64,000 nucleotides of DNA from an uncultured Acidimicrobiales bacterium (GTDB taxonomy: Bacteria; Actinomycetota; Acidimicrobiia; Acidimicrobiales; SZUA-35), in NCBI GenBank assembly GCA_937922785.1, contig CALAJQ010000022.1, positions 50,847 through 114,846 on the forward strand, read 5' to 3'. The notes under the pieces were generated by a model that was not told where the DNA came from, did no database searches, and saw nothing but the letters and a program-made list of their open reading frames with translations. Of the stretch, positions 17,172 through 26,038 are shown piece after piece. Both the position numbers and the translations under genes were made by a program. Positions within the stretch are counted from its first letter, which is position 1. Every line of letters begins with the position of its first letter.

Positions 17172-18787
17172 TCGTGAATTCCAAAAAGGCTTCGAACGGC
17201 TGCATAATCGGCCTTGCCATTGGCCTTGCGGGGCATCGTCTTGGCGAACTCGATTTGCTTGGGGATCTTGTAACTGGCCAGGCGACCGTCTCTCAAGTAG
17301 GTGCGAATGGTTTCGGTACCCACTCCATCATCCGTTGGCAACAACTCGACGCAAGCCACAACCGCCTGACCCCATTTCTCATCGGGTATTCCAAGTACCA
17401 GAGCGTCAGCAACATCTTGGTGGGTCTTGATTGCCTCTTCAACCTCTTCTGGAAACACTTTCTCCCCGCCTGTGTTGATGCAGTTGCTACCCCGACCCAG
17501 TAGGTGGATAGTGCCATCTGCGGCAACCGTGCACATGTCTCCGGCGAACGAGTAGCGCACCCCATCGATGATCCGAAAAGTTCGGGCGGTCTTTTCGGGA
17601 TCGTTGTGGTAGCGAAGTGGTTGCGGACCACCGACCGCCAAGAACCCTTGTGTGTCACTGCCGGGGGCAACGATCTGATCGTTCTCGTCAAAAACCTGGC
17701 AGTTGGGACCAAGCATGAACTTGGCAGTTTCACTGCCCCCAGCTGCAGTCGTTGCCGAAGAAGCAATCGATGCGGCTTCAGAGGAAGCAAGCAGATCCAA
17801 CAAGACAACGTTTGGAACCAGCTCTAACAGCTCTTGCTTCACCGGAGCGCTCCAGATCGCACCGGTGGAACCAATGATCTTCAGCGACCGGGCCGAGGAT
17901 GGGCGCAACTTCATAGCATCGATCAGCGGGCGGGCGAACGAGTCGCCAACCACGATGATGCCCTCAACTTTGTGCTGTTCTATCAGATCGAGATGTCGCT
18001 CGGCATCGAACCCGTCGGCGTTGTCGCACACCACTGCCGTGTCACCGTTGCACATCATCGTTATGGCCATCCAAAGCGCTGCGCCATGCATCAACGGAGA
18101 TGCTGTCATGCCGATTGAATAGGGTTTGGCTCGACCTTCGGTTCTCACCAAATTGACTACAGCATCGGTGGTTGCTGCCTGGCCTGCTAACTCGGCACCG
18201 AAAATTACTTCTGCCATGGCACCGGTTTGCCACACGACGCCTTTGGGGTAGCCGGTCGTGCCGCCCGTGTAGATGAAGATGGGGTCGTCGTAGGTTCGTT
18301 CAATGTTTAGAGGTTCACTTAGCGGCGAGCCAATTGCAGTCTCGCTTGTGAGGTCAGCGGCCAAAGTGGCGCCCTCTACAGCCGGAGAGACTCCGCCAAC
18401 CTGAACCAGCGAACAGTCCTTGATAATCCCACCATCCAACCCGTCAACGACCGGGGCCAATCGGTGGTCATACACCAAGATCTTGGCGCCTGAATCAGCT
18501 ACAAGTTGTGCGACCTCGCTAGCCACGTATCGATAGTTGATGTTCGCATGGGCCATCCGGGCCTTAAAGCTCGCCGCTAGCCATTCGAAGTAGTCGGGGC
18601 CATTGAAGAGAAAGAACGCAATGCGATCTCCGGGCTTCAATCCGACATTGACACAATGGTGGGCCAGCGCGTTGGTTCGCTTGTCGAAGTCTGACCAAGT
18701 GATCACGCCGTTGTCGTGAACGACGGCAGGTTTGTGCCCAAGCTCGGGCCCGATTCGGTCGAGGATGTCTCCGAAGTTGAGCGTCAC
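17168..18787 (-). CDS. AMP-dependent acyl-CoA synthetase / ligase
   Basis: 539-residue adenylate-forming enzyme. The P-loop-like motif FIYTGGTTGYPKGVV, the A8 hinge region INTGGEKVFPEEVEEAI, and the C-terminal catalytic lysine motif KANGKADY are all intact. It activates a carboxylic acid to its CoA thioester using ATP. The GTG start abuts the SMP-30 gene stop (TAAGTG) and its end overlaps tetR by 4 bp. It resembles FadD-type synthetases with aromatic, alicyclic or medium-chain substrates. The exact acid cannot be read from sequence. Confidence 0.93.
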   Translation of the reverse strand: MTLNFGDILDRIGPELGHKPAVVHDNGVITWSDFDKRTNALAHHCVNVGLKPGDRIAFFLFNGPDYFEWLAASFKARMAHANINYRYVASEVAQLVADSGAKILVYDHRLAPVVDGLDGGIIKDCSLVQVGGVSPAVEGATLAADLTSETAIGSPLSEPLNIERTYDDPIFIYTGGTTGYPKGVVWQTGAMAEVIFGAELAGQAATTDAVVNLVRTEGRAKPYSIGMTASPLMHGAALWMAITMMCNGDTAVVCDNADGFDAERHLDLIEQHKVEGIIVVGDSFARPLIDAMKLRPSSARSLKIIGSTGAIWSAPVKQELLELVPNVVLLDLLASSEAASIASSATTAAGGSETAKFMLGPNCQVFDENDQIVAPGSDTQGFLAVGGPQPLRYHNDPEKTARTFRIIDGVRYSFAGDMCTVAADGTIHLLGRGSNCINTGGEKVFPEEVEEAIKTHQDVADALVLGIPDEKWGQAVVACVELLPTDDGVGTETIRTYLRDGRLASYKIPKQIEFAKTMPRKANGKADYAAVRSLFGIHE

Positions 18788-19636
18788 TTAAATGGCCCGT
18801 GATACCGCGACCTGAGCGGTCATGATGGAGCCGGAAGCCTTCCCAGCGATCTCATGTTCGTTAGATGATGGCGCCGCCAAAATGTAGAGGGTCTTGCCAT
18901 CGGCTCCACCCAGCGCACAAGCAAAGGCTCCGGTTCCAACAGCGATCTCATCGGTGACTTCGCCACCTTCAACTACCCGCATGACCCGGCTGCCAAGTGC
19001 ATCGGCAAACCAGATGCCACCCTCGGCGTCGATATCGCAGCCATCGGGTGCAGTACCGGGCATGGCCGCCCAGACTCGACTGTTGCTCAAAGTGCCATCA
19101 GCGGAGACGTCAAAAGCCTTGAAATCAGATCCGAACGATTCGGCTACAACCAGAGTTTTTCCGTTGTCGGTGAAGACCATCCCATTTGGGAAGCCAAGCT
19201 CGGTGGCAGCAACAGAAGGGGTCCCGTCTGGGTCAATCATGGCAAGGTCTGCGGGCGTGAAGCCTTCGAGGCCCTCATTCATTAGGTCAAACCCGAAGTT
19301 GCCTACATATGCTCTGCCTTTCGGGTCCACGATCATGTCGTTGCAGTGAAACGTGGCGATGCTCGACAGGTCGGCGTGCTCGGTCAGGTTCTGGCCGTCG
19401 TAGCGCATCACCTTCCGGTCAAGCATGGACACCAGAAGTAGATCGCCGTTGGGCATCCATCCCAAGCCACTGGGCTGCCCGTCCATTGAAAGCATCACTT
19501 CACGATTACCAGCGTCGTCGATCCTGCTTACGGTGCCCTGGTAGAAGTCAGAGAACCAAAGGTGACCGTCGTGCCAACGCGGTCCTTCCGCGAAATCGAT
19601 GCCCTCAAGGATGACTTCTAGCTCAGCTCCACTCAT
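18788..19636 (-). CDS. SMP-30/gluconolactonase-family hydrolase
   Basis: 282-residue six-bladed propeller. The metal ligands of the family are recognisable: Glu in DFAEGPRWHDGHLWFSD, Asn in ELGFPNGMVFTDNG, and Asp in APDGCDIDAEGGIWFAD. Family members are Ca/Zn-dependent lactonases. As the first gene of an acyl-CoA degradation operon it may open a lactone before thioester formation (inference). The start at 19636 is preceded by TTGGCT-17 bp-TAGCTT with only 6 nt between the -10 and the ATG, suggesting a leaderless message. Confidence 0.9.
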   Translation of the reverse strand: MSGAELEVILEGIDFAEGPRWHDGHLWFSDFYQGTVSRIDDAGNREVMLSMDGQPSGLGWMPNGDLLLVSMLDRKVMRYDGQNLTEHADLSSIATFHCNDMIVDPKGRAYVGNFGFDLMNEGLEGFTPADLAMIDPDGTPSVAATELGFPNGMVFTDNGKTLVVAESFGSDFKAFDVSADGTLSNSRVWAAMPGTAPDGCDIDAEGGIWFADALGSRVMRVVEGGEVTDEIAVGTGAFACALGGADGKTLYILAAPSSNEHEIAGKASGSIMTAQVAVSRAI

Positions 19637-19642
19637 GGAGCG

Positions 19643-19671
19643 AAGCTAGTCGACCGCCCTGGCAGAGCCAA
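19643..19671 (-). promoter_or_regulatory. Candidate promoter of the six-gene acyl-CoA operon
   Basis: Minus-strand -35 TTGGCT (19671-19666), 17-bp spacer, -10 TAGCTT (19648-19643), followed after 6 nt by the SMP-30 ATG. The spacing predicts transcription starting at or very near the start codon. Read by eye only. Confidence 0.45.
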
Positions 19672-19775
19672 ATGTCAGAAGCAGGCGACTTTCGGACCCG
19701 AACTGTGATCTGCAGATATTCGATGTGCCTTCGTTACATGGATGCGACACTGGGAACGTGACCAGTAAACATGTG

Positions 19776-20447
19776 ATGCGGTGGGAACTTGATGGTGTGA
19801 CCGGGCCGGTGGTCGTGATCGACGTCCTGAGAGCCTTCACCACTGCCGCCTATGCGTTCGGCTCCGGGGCCGAAGCAATCTACCTAGTTGCCTCAGTTGA
19901 GGAAGCGTTGGCCTTCAAGAGCCGGAATTCAGGCTCACTAGCTATGGGCGAAGACCGAGGTAGACGCCCCGACGGGTTCGACTTCGCCAACTCCCCTGTC
20001 GCTGTTAGCCGTGCGGATCTAGGCGGACGAACCCTCATACAGCGCACCTCCGCCGGCACCCAGGGGGTCGTCGCTGCAACCCATGCCGACCGCCTGTGGG
20101 CGGCAAGCCTGGTCTGCGCTTCGGCCACCGCCGCTGCGGTCTCAGAGGCTGACATTGGCGTTCCGTCATATGTCATCACCGGCAATTTCGATGGCCGCGA
20201 TGATGTCAACGGCGAGGACGACATCCTTACTGCGGACCTAATCGAACGGGTGCGTCTTGGAATGGACAAGCGAGCTGCCGAGACCGCGGTTGCATTAGTT
20301 GAAACTGCCGAAGCGAGTAAGACGCTCGCCCTCGGCCCCGAGCACGTGGATCCTCTCGACATTGAGTTCGCCGCCAGGGTAGATGAGTTCGACTTCGCGA
20401 TGGAAGTAATCCGAGACGACCGCGGGCTTCGGCTTGAGCGCCGATAG
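19776..20447 (+). CDS. ComB-like 2-phosphosulfolactate phosphatase family protein
   Basis: About 223 residues. VVVIDVLRAFTTAAYAFGSGAEAIYLV is the ComB signature (ID-x-L-R-A-F/S-T-T), followed by MGEDRGRRPDGFDFANSP and GGRTLIQRTSAGTQGV, all typical of the family. The founding enzyme dephosphorylates 2-phosphosulfolactate in coenzyme M synthesis, but the family is widespread in bacteria that make no CoM and the substrate there is unproven. The start is taken at the ATG at 19776, since upstream codons are not family-like. Single gene, divergent from the acyl-CoA operon, with a hairpin terminator after it. Confidence 0.82.
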   Translation: MRWELDGVTGPVVVIDVLRAFTTAAYAFGSGAEAIYLVASVEEALAFKSRNSGSLAMGEDRGRRPDGFDFANSPVAVSRADLGGRTLIQRTSAGTQGVVAATHADRLWAASLVCASATAAAVSEADIGVPSYVITGNFDGRDDVNGEDDILTADLIERVRLGMDKRAAETAVALVETAEASKTLALGPEHVDPLDIEFAARVDEFDFAMEVIRDDRGLRLERR

Positions 20448-20463
20448 CTAGGTCAAAACTGCG

Positions 20464-20497
20464 AACTGCCAGCCGATCCGCAGACCAGCTGGCAGTT
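20464..20497. terminator. Bidirectional hairpin terminator
   Basis: Perfect 10-bp inverted repeat AACTGCCAGC / GCTGGCAGTT with a 14-nt loop between the convergent comB-like gene and potD, followed by CTATTTGCT on the plus strand and CGCAGTTTTG on the minus strand. Confidence 0.75.
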
Positions 20498-20538
20498 CTA
20501 TTTGCTCTACTACTAACTACTACTGACTATCTAGCTAC

Positions 20539-21690
20539 TTACCCCTTGGCTTCGATAAAGGCGTCGCTGTAGTTGATCTCGAAGTCTCCGGTGTCTCGAA
20601 TCAACTCCAGGATCGAGGTGTCTGGTGGGTAGACGATTGGGTCATCCAGAACCTCTTGGTCAATGAACTCTGTTGACGCAGAATTGGGGCTGGCGTAGTA
20701 GTTCCAGTTCGTTAGCTGGGCACCTCGCTCGGCATCAAGCAAGAAGTTGATGAACGTGTGAGCGGTACAAGGGTGCGGCGCATCCTTCGGAATGGCCATG
20801 TTGTCAACCCAGCGGCTGCCGCCCTCTTCAGGGACGAAGTAGGCGTAACGGTCTGGGTCTTCGGCTTCCCCGAACTGCACAATGAAGTTGCCGCTGTAAC
20901 CGTGGGTGACTGCGGCTTCACCGGTTACAAGAAGCTCGTCGTACTGGTCTGAGTCAAACGCTTTCACTCGATCTCGAGCACCGGCAACAATTGCCTTCGC
21001 TTCGGCCAACTCTTCATCGCTTGTGGTGTTGGATGAGTAACCCAGGTACTTAAGGGCGGCAGCCATTACTTCACGAGGATCGTTAAGCAGTGTGGCGTAG
21101 GCACCCTCCAGGTTGTACTCAGCGGCAACGGCCGGATCGAAGATCAAGCCCCAAGTCTCTGGCACGTCTGGGCCTGTGATTGAAAGGTCAACACCAAGGC
21201 CAGTGGTGCCCCACTGGTAGGGCACGGTGTACTTGGCTTCAGGGTCAAACGGAAGGTCCTTCGCAAACTCCGGAAGCAGATTCCCCAAGTTAGGAATTGC
21301 GTCCTTGTTGAGCTCTTGGATATCGCCCGACTCAATCATGATCGAAACCATGTAGTCAGAAGGCACGATGAAGTCGAAGCCGGAACCACCAGCGGAAATG
21401 ATTGGCTGCATCGCTTCGTTTGAGTCGTAGTTGGACTCGGTGATCTCAACGCCAAACTCCGCAGCAAACGCTTCCTTGAGCTCGGGGTCCATGTATTCGG
21501 ACCAGTTAAAGATTGCGAGATCACCGTCGGTTTCACCCGCTGCACATTCCGACATTGCCGATTCGCCGCCAGATTCGCCACCGGATTCGCCACCACCTGC
21601 ATCGTCTGTGCTGTCGCCACCGCAGGCGGCGGCAACCATTGCCAGCGCTGCGAGTACGGCAAGCAGCCGCATCAAACTATTCGTTTTCAC
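20539..21690 (-). CDS. potD: Polyamine ABC transporter substrate-binding lipoprotein
   Basis: 383 residues. The signal peptide MRLLAVLAALAMVAAAC ends in a lipobox (AAAC), so the protein is a membrane-anchored solute-binding lipoprotein. A Gly/Ser/Glu repeat linker (GGESGGES) follows. The mature part reads LAIFNWSEYMDPEL, SGFDFIVPSDYMVSIM, YTVPYQWGTTGLGVD and AHTFINFLLDAERGAQ, the PotD/PotF pattern with the aromatic/acidic residues that hold spermidine or putrescine. Last gene of the seven-gene minus-strand polyamine operon. Confidence 0.93.
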   Translation of the reverse strand: MKTNSLMRLLAVLAALAMVAAACGGDSTDDAGGGESGGESGGESAMSECAAGETDGDLAIFNWSEYMDPELKEAFAAEFGVEITESNYDSNEAMQPIISAGGSGFDFIVPSDYMVSIMIESGDIQELNKDAIPNLGNLLPEFAKDLPFDPEAKYTVPYQWGTTGLGVDLSITGPDVPETWGLIFDPAVAAEYNLEGAYATLLNDPREVMAAALKYLGYSSNTTSDEELAEAKAIVAGARDRVKAFDSDQYDELLVTGEAAVTHGYSGNFIVQFGEAEDPDRYAYFVPEEGGSRWVDNMAIPKDAPHPCTAHTFINFLLDAERGAQLTNWNYYASPNSASTEFIDQEVLDDPIVYPPDTSILELIRDTGDFEINYSDAFIEAKG

Positions 21691-21742
21691 AATTTTCTCC
21701 CATTGGTTTTGTTACTTCTTGGCAAACGTTGATTTGCCCTTT

Positions 21743-22579
21743 TCACGCTGTAGTCCCCCCACGAGCCCGTTGGGCTAGCAGTGACAACAGTACGAGAAGG
21801 ATTGATGCCGCGAGCATCACAACCGAAACTGCGTTGATCAGCGGCGAGACGCCACGGCGAATTAGACCGAACACATAGACCGGCAAAGTGGTCGATCCTG
21901 GTCCGGCTACGAACTGGGTGATGACCACGTCGTCCAAAGAAATGGTCAATGCCAGCAGCGCGCCGCCGACTACGCCCGGCGTGATTAAGGGCAGGGTGAC
22001 GTATCGGAAAGCCTTCCACCTGCTGGCATACAAATCGCGGGCCGCCTCTTCAAGTGTTTCGTTCATTCCTGCAAGCCGGGCCCGAACAACAATTGAAACG
22101 AAGCTGATGCTGAAGGCGATGTGGCTAAGCGTGACGGTGGCCAAGCCCTTCGCAAACCGGATTCCAAACACTGCGTCAAGAAAGTTGAACAGCTGAGTGA
22201 AGAACAGCAGCATCATCACAGCCATGGTGACGTCGGGGATGATCACCGGCAGATACAACAAGGCGTCAAAGAAACGGTTCCCCCGGAACCGATAGCGCTC
22301 GAGGGCCAACGCCGCTGTTGTTCCAAGAATCACCGAGATCAGGGTTGAGAAAAGCGCCACCTTCAGCGAGACCGAAAGTGCGTTCTGCACTTCTTGGTTT
22401 TCGCCAAAAGCGCGATACCAATCCAGAGTGAACCCACCCCAGCGGCCGACGAGGTTGTCATTACTGAACGAGTACATGACCAACAGAGCGATTGGTGCGT
22501 AGAAGAACACATACACCAACACGGCATTCACACTGAGTGCCCACTTAGCACCGCCCCGAAGTTGCTTGGTGGTGCTCAC
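21743..22579 (-). CDS. potC: Polyamine ABC transporter permease (PotC-like)
   Basis: 278-residue inner-membrane permease with six predicted transmembrane segments and the EAA loop MNETLEEAARDLYASRWKAFRYVTLPLITPG that contacts the ATPase. The C-terminal segment carries LTISLDDVVITQFVAGPG, typical of PotC/PotI. Start GTG overlapping the potB stop by 4 bp (GTGA). It partners PotB, PotA and PotD. Confidence 0.93.
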   Translation of the reverse strand: MSTTKQLRGGAKWALSVNAVLVYVFFYAPIALLVMYSFSNDNLVGRWGGFTLDWYRAFGENQEVQNALSVSLKVALFSTLISVILGTTAALALERYRFRGNRFFDALLYLPVIIPDVTMAVMMLLFFTQLFNFLDAVFGIRFAKGLATVTLSHIAFSISFVSIVVRARLAGMNETLEEAARDLYASRWKAFRYVTLPLITPGVVGGALLALTISLDDVVITQFVAGPGSTTLPVYVFGLIRRGVSPLINAVSVVMLAASILLVLLSLLAQRARGGTTA

Positions 22580-23475
22580 AGCGTCTTACCTCCCGAGCGG
22601 AAGTACATAAGCGTCGCCCCCAACATGACCACCATCAGCACGGTCGAAACCGAAGCACCAACTGGCCAGTTCCGGGCGGTCAAGAACTGAGTCACTATGT
22701 AGCTACCTAGCAAGGTCGTCTTGGCCCCACCCAGAATCTGCGGGGTCACGTAGGCCCCAAGGCTTGGAATAAACACCAGAATCGAACCGGCAATTACACC
22801 CGGCCTAGACAGCGGGAGTGTGATGTTGCGGAACGTCTGAACTCCAGTTGCACCAAGATCTCTGCTGGCCTCAATAAGGCTCCAGTCCATGCGTTCAAGC
22901 GCTGCGTACATAGGCAAGATCATGAACGGCAAGAACCCATAAACGAGGCCAAGCACAACTGCGGTTGGCGTGAACAGAATGCTTGACTCTTCCCATCCGA
23001 CACCTTCAGTAAGCCTGGTGATCGGGCCGTTGTTTCCCAGCAGAACACGCCAGGCGTAGTTGCGAACTAGAAAGTTCGACCAGAAGGGAATCATCACGAA
23101 AACCAACATGATGTTGCGTACCATCGGGCTTCGAGTCGAGAGGTAATAGGAGAACGGGTAGGCAATCACCAGACAAATGAAGGTGGTAATGAGCGCCAAA
23201 AGAAGCGAGCGAAACAGGATGTCGCGAACGATTGGTTCGCCTAGCTTCTGGTACGAGTCGAGGTTCCAGCCCGACAACGCAGTTCCACCCGAGCGAGTTC
23301 GTGTGGCGAAGGAATAGACCACAACGATGATTAGCGGCAGCGCAAAGAACAGAACCAAGTAGACATAGGCCGGCAGCGCCATAAGCAGGCCGCTGCGGCG
23401 TTTGTTGCGCTCGTTTGAGCGTTCGAACTCCGGCGTTGCAACCAAGCTTTGTTCGTCAGGGGCGACGGCGGTCAT
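22576..23475 (-). CDS. potB: Polyamine ABC transporter permease (PotB-like)
   Basis: 299-residue permease with a cytoplasmic N-terminal tail of about 30 residues, six transmembrane segments and the EAA loop LIEASRDLGATGVQTFRNITLPLSRPG. GAYVTPQILGG and the segment around FVMIPFWSNFLVRNYAW are PotB/PotH features. ATG start overlapping the potA stop (ATGA). It forms the heterodimeric membrane channel with PotC. Confidence 0.93.
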   Translation of the reverse strand: MTAVAPDEQSLVATPEFERSNERNKRRSGLLMALPAYVYLVLFFALPLIIVVVYSFATRTRSGGTALSGWNLDSYQKLGEPIVRDILFRSLLLALITTFICLVIAYPFSYYLSTRSPMVRNIMLVFVMIPFWSNFLVRNYAWRVLLGNNGPITRLTEGVGWEESSILFTPTAVVLGLVYGFLPFMILPMYAALERMDWSLIEASRDLGATGVQTFRNITLPLSRPGVIAGSILVFIPSLGAYVTPQILGGAKTTLLGSYIVTQFLTARNWPVGASVSTVLMVVMLGATLMYFRSGGKTL

Positions 23476-24566
23476 CCTCGGTATCCCTCGTCTGGAACGA
23501 TCCAGTCAGACAGGCGATCCCACCAGATTGCAATTTCTGCCCCGGCTTCATACCGCGAGACTCCCGCAACTGCAGGCACCCGAACTTCTAGCGGCATCCA
23601 GTCAACGTTGACCGTGTAAACCACCGAGTGTCCGAGATAGACAACCGAGCTAATAACGCCACTGAGACTGGTCGACTGAGACTCCGAAGGCACAGCTTCG
23701 CGGTCACCAATCATGATGGATTCGGGGCGCAGGCTCATGGCCACTTTGGTGCCTGGCGGGTGCGGGTTAGGTGCCCGCACCTTCGTTCCGTTTGCCAAGA
23801 CAATCATCTCGTCGTCAGCGACGGTGGCATCGATCAGATTCGTTTGGCCGATGAAGTCAGCCACGAACCGGTTTACCGGCTGCGAGTAGAGCTGTTCTGG
23901 ATTACCTACCTGAAGTAGTTGACCGTCGTGCATCACAGCGATGCGGTCGCTCATGGTTAGAGCTTCCTCCTGGTCGTGAGTTACAAACACAAAGCTGACT
24001 CCCAACTCTCGCTGGAGACTCTTCAACTCGGTCTGCATGTCTTGGCGCAGCTTGAGGTCCAACGCTCCAAGCGGCTCGTCCAACAACAGCACCTTGGGTT
24101 TGTTAACTAGAGCCCGGGCCAACGCAACACGCTGTTGCTGACCACCCGAAAGTTGATTGGGGCGACGCTTCTCCATGCCGCCAAGGCGAACCAAGTCGAT
24201 CATCTCGTTGGCCTGGGCACTGGCCGTCTTCTTGTCAACGCCTTTCATCCGAAGGCCAAAGCTGACATTGTCCAAAATGTTCATGTGCGGGAACAGGGCA
24301 TAGTTCTGGAACACGGTGTTAACCGGCCGCTTGTTAGGAGGCAGCGTTCCAACCTCTTCTCCAAAGATCTGAAGGCTTCCCTCGGTTGGGAACTCGAGGC
24401 CAGCGATCATGCGCAGTGTCGTGGTCTTTCCACAGCCCGATGGACCCAACATCGCAAAGAACTCGCCGTCGGCGATTTCCAGATTCACGTTGTCAACAGC
24501 AACGACGTCGCCAAAGCGTTTAGTCACTCCGTTGATCGATACTGCTGAAGTCGATTGCTCGGTCAT
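23472..24566 (-). CDS. potA: Polyamine ABC transporter ATPase
   Basis: 364-residue importer ATPase. Walker A GPSGCGKTTT, the ABC signature LSGGQQQRVALARAL, Walker B VLLLDEPLGALD and the switch histidine in FVFVTHDQEEAL are all intact. A C-terminal TOBE domain (MSLRPESIMIGD...) occupies about residues 270-355. It powers uptake of putrescine or spermidine with PotBCD. It lies 28 bp downstream of the agmatinase gene in the same operon, tying uptake to catabolism. Confidence 0.95.
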   Translation of the reverse strand: MTEQSTSAVSINGVTKRFGDVVAVDNVNLEIADGEFFAMLGPSGCGKTTTLRMIAGLEFPTEGSLQIFGEEVGTLPPNKRPVNTVFQNYALFPHMNILDNVSFGLRMKGVDKKTASAQANEMIDLVRLGGMEKRRPNQLSGGQQQRVALARALVNKPKVLLLDEPLGALDLKLRQDMQTELKSLQRELGVSFVFVTHDQEEALTMSDRIAVMHDGQLLQVGNPEQLYSQPVNRFVADFIGQTNLIDATVADDEMIVLANGTKVRAPNPHPPGTKVAMSLRPESIMIGDREAVPSESQSTSLSGVISSVVYLGHSVVYTVNVDWMPLEVRVPAVAGVSRYEAGAEIAIWWDRLSDWIVPDEGYRG

Positions 24567-24594
24567 TTGTTCCCCATTGCTTACTTACTCTCGC

Positions 24595-25569
24595 TTACTC
24601 TCGACCGTAAGGTTGTTTGACGGCTCCGGCCTTGACTGCTTGAACGCAGATGAAATCGTGAGCGATTGTGGCTGCGGCCAACGCTGTGATCTCACTAACG
24701 TCATATGAAGGTGCGACCTCCACAACGTCCATTCCCACGATGTCGAACTCGCCGAGGCCACGAATTGCCTCAAGCGCTTGGGCGGTGGTGAGCCCTCCCG
24801 AAACCGGTGTTCCGGTTCCTGGGGCAAACGCCGGATCAATGCAGTCGATGTCGAACGTCAGATACGCCTTGTTGGTGCCCACTACTTCGCGGACTACGTC
24901 CAAGACTGCCGGGATGCCTTCACGGTGAACCCACGGGGCGCCCAGAATAGTGAAGCCATGGGTATCACTGTTGTGGGTACGGATGCCGATTTGAACCGAC
25001 GTTGCGGGGTCGATCAAACCTTCCCGCAGTGCCCGCAGAAACATCGAGCCGTGGTCAATGCGGTCTTCGTCGTCATCCCAAGTGTCACAGTGGGCGTCAA
25101 AGTGAATTAGCGAAAGCTTGCCAAACTTCTTGAAGTGAGCCTTTAGCAACGGGTAGGTGATGTAGTGGTCGCCACCAAGGGACATCATCATCGTGTTGCT
25201 GGCGATGATCTCATCGGCATGGGCTTCGATGCGCGCCGGCATCTCATCTACTCGGCCAAAGTCCAGGTAGCAGTCGCCGTAGTCAGCCACCCGCAAAGTG
25301 TCGAACGGATCGAAACCAAACGGGTAGGCATCCAGTTCAGCCAAGCCGGTTGACGCTGCTCGAATTCCTCTCGGTCCGAAGCGCGCGCCTGGCCGGTTCG
25401 AAGTGGCCATGTCGAACGGAATGCCCGTTACCACGATGTCCGCCTCGTCCAAGTTGCGGGTGTAGTTGCGACGCAGGAAGGAGTTAGCGCCGCCCCACGT
25501 CATCTCGCGATCGCGTCCAGCAAGCTGTGTGCTTCGAAACGCCTGATCGCCATCTAGGTTCTCGCCCAT
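24595..25569 (-). CDS. speB: Agmatinase-family ureohydrolase
   Basis: 324-residue arginase-fold enzyme. The binuclear Mn ligands are present in GGDHYITYP, HFDAHCDTWDD and TFDIDCIDPAFAPGTGTP. PGTGTPVSGGLTT with the long N-terminus (MTWGGANSFLRR, then GIPFDMATSNRPGARFGP) fits agmatinase or guanidinobutyrase rather than arginase. Agmatinase gives putrescine plus urea. The ATG directly follows the Lrp stop (TAAATG) and it sits between the regulator and the transporter. A related guanidino acid is possible as substrate. Confidence 0.9.
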   Translation of the reverse strand: MGENLDGDQAFRSTQLAGRDREMTWGGANSFLRRNYTRNLDEADIVVTGIPFDMATSNRPGARFGPRGIRAASTGLAELDAYPFGFDPFDTLRVADYGDCYLDFGRVDEMPARIEAHADEIIASNTMMMSLGGDHYITYPLLKAHFKKFGKLSLIHFDAHCDTWDDDEDRIDHGSMFLRALREGLIDPATSVQIGIRTHNSDTHGFTILGAPWVHREGIPAVLDVVREVVGTNKAYLTFDIDCIDPAFAPGTGTPVSGGLTTAQALEAIRGLGEFDIVGMDVVEVAPSYDVSEITALAAATIAHDFICVQAVKAGAVKQPYGRE

Positions 25570-26022
25570 TTAGCCCACTCCCCAGTCATAGGTTTGTTTG
25601 GTGATGCCGAGGTAGGGCATTGCTTCTGCGCCATTCACCCCGTCGATCGCTCTAATCGCATTACTGACTTCAATAAACGCGTCGCTGTCTTGGCACACAA
25701 CTTCCACGATTAGATCAAACCGTCCTGCGGTCATGACCACGTACACAGCGTCCTTCATGGAGCCAAGCTCTATGGCGACTTTGCGGGTGTCACCATCAAC
25801 GGTGACTCCGAGAAGCGCCTGGTAGCCAAGCCCTAGCTTTACTGGATCAGTCACTGCGACTACGTCGATCACACCCTCGTCGAGAAGGCGCATGACCCGT
25901 TGACGACACGCCGCATCGGACAAGCCCACAACCCTACTGAGCTGGGAGTATGAGGTTCGGCCGTCTGCCTGGAGCACCCGGATCAGTTCACGATCGGTGT
26001 CATCAATTCCTGTAATGCTCAT
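25570..26022 (-). CDS. Lrp/AsnC-family transcriptional regulator
   Basis: About 150 residues. The N-terminal winged helix IDDTDRELIRVLQADGRTSYSQLSRVVGLSDAACRQRVMRLLDEGVI is a clear AsnC/Lrp DNA-binding domain, followed by the ligand-binding RAM/ACT-like domain (VVMTAGRFDLIVEVVCQDSDAF). The ORF track starts at 26094, inside the upstream aminotransferase gene. The family N-terminus starts at the ATG at 26022, leaving a 16-bp gap instead of an overlap. It probably controls this polyamine operon and the divergent oxidase, with a polyamine-derived amino acid as effector (inference). Confidence 0.92.
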   Translation of the reverse strand: MSITGIDDTDRELIRVLQADGRTSYSQLSRVVGLSDAACRQRVMRLLDEGVIDVVAVTDPVKLGLGYQALLGVTVDGDTRKVAIELGSMKDAVYVVMTAGRFDLIVEVVCQDSDAFIEVSNAIRAIDGVNGAEAMPYLGITKQTYDWGVG

Positions 26023-26038
26023 GCTGCACCCGGCGTGG

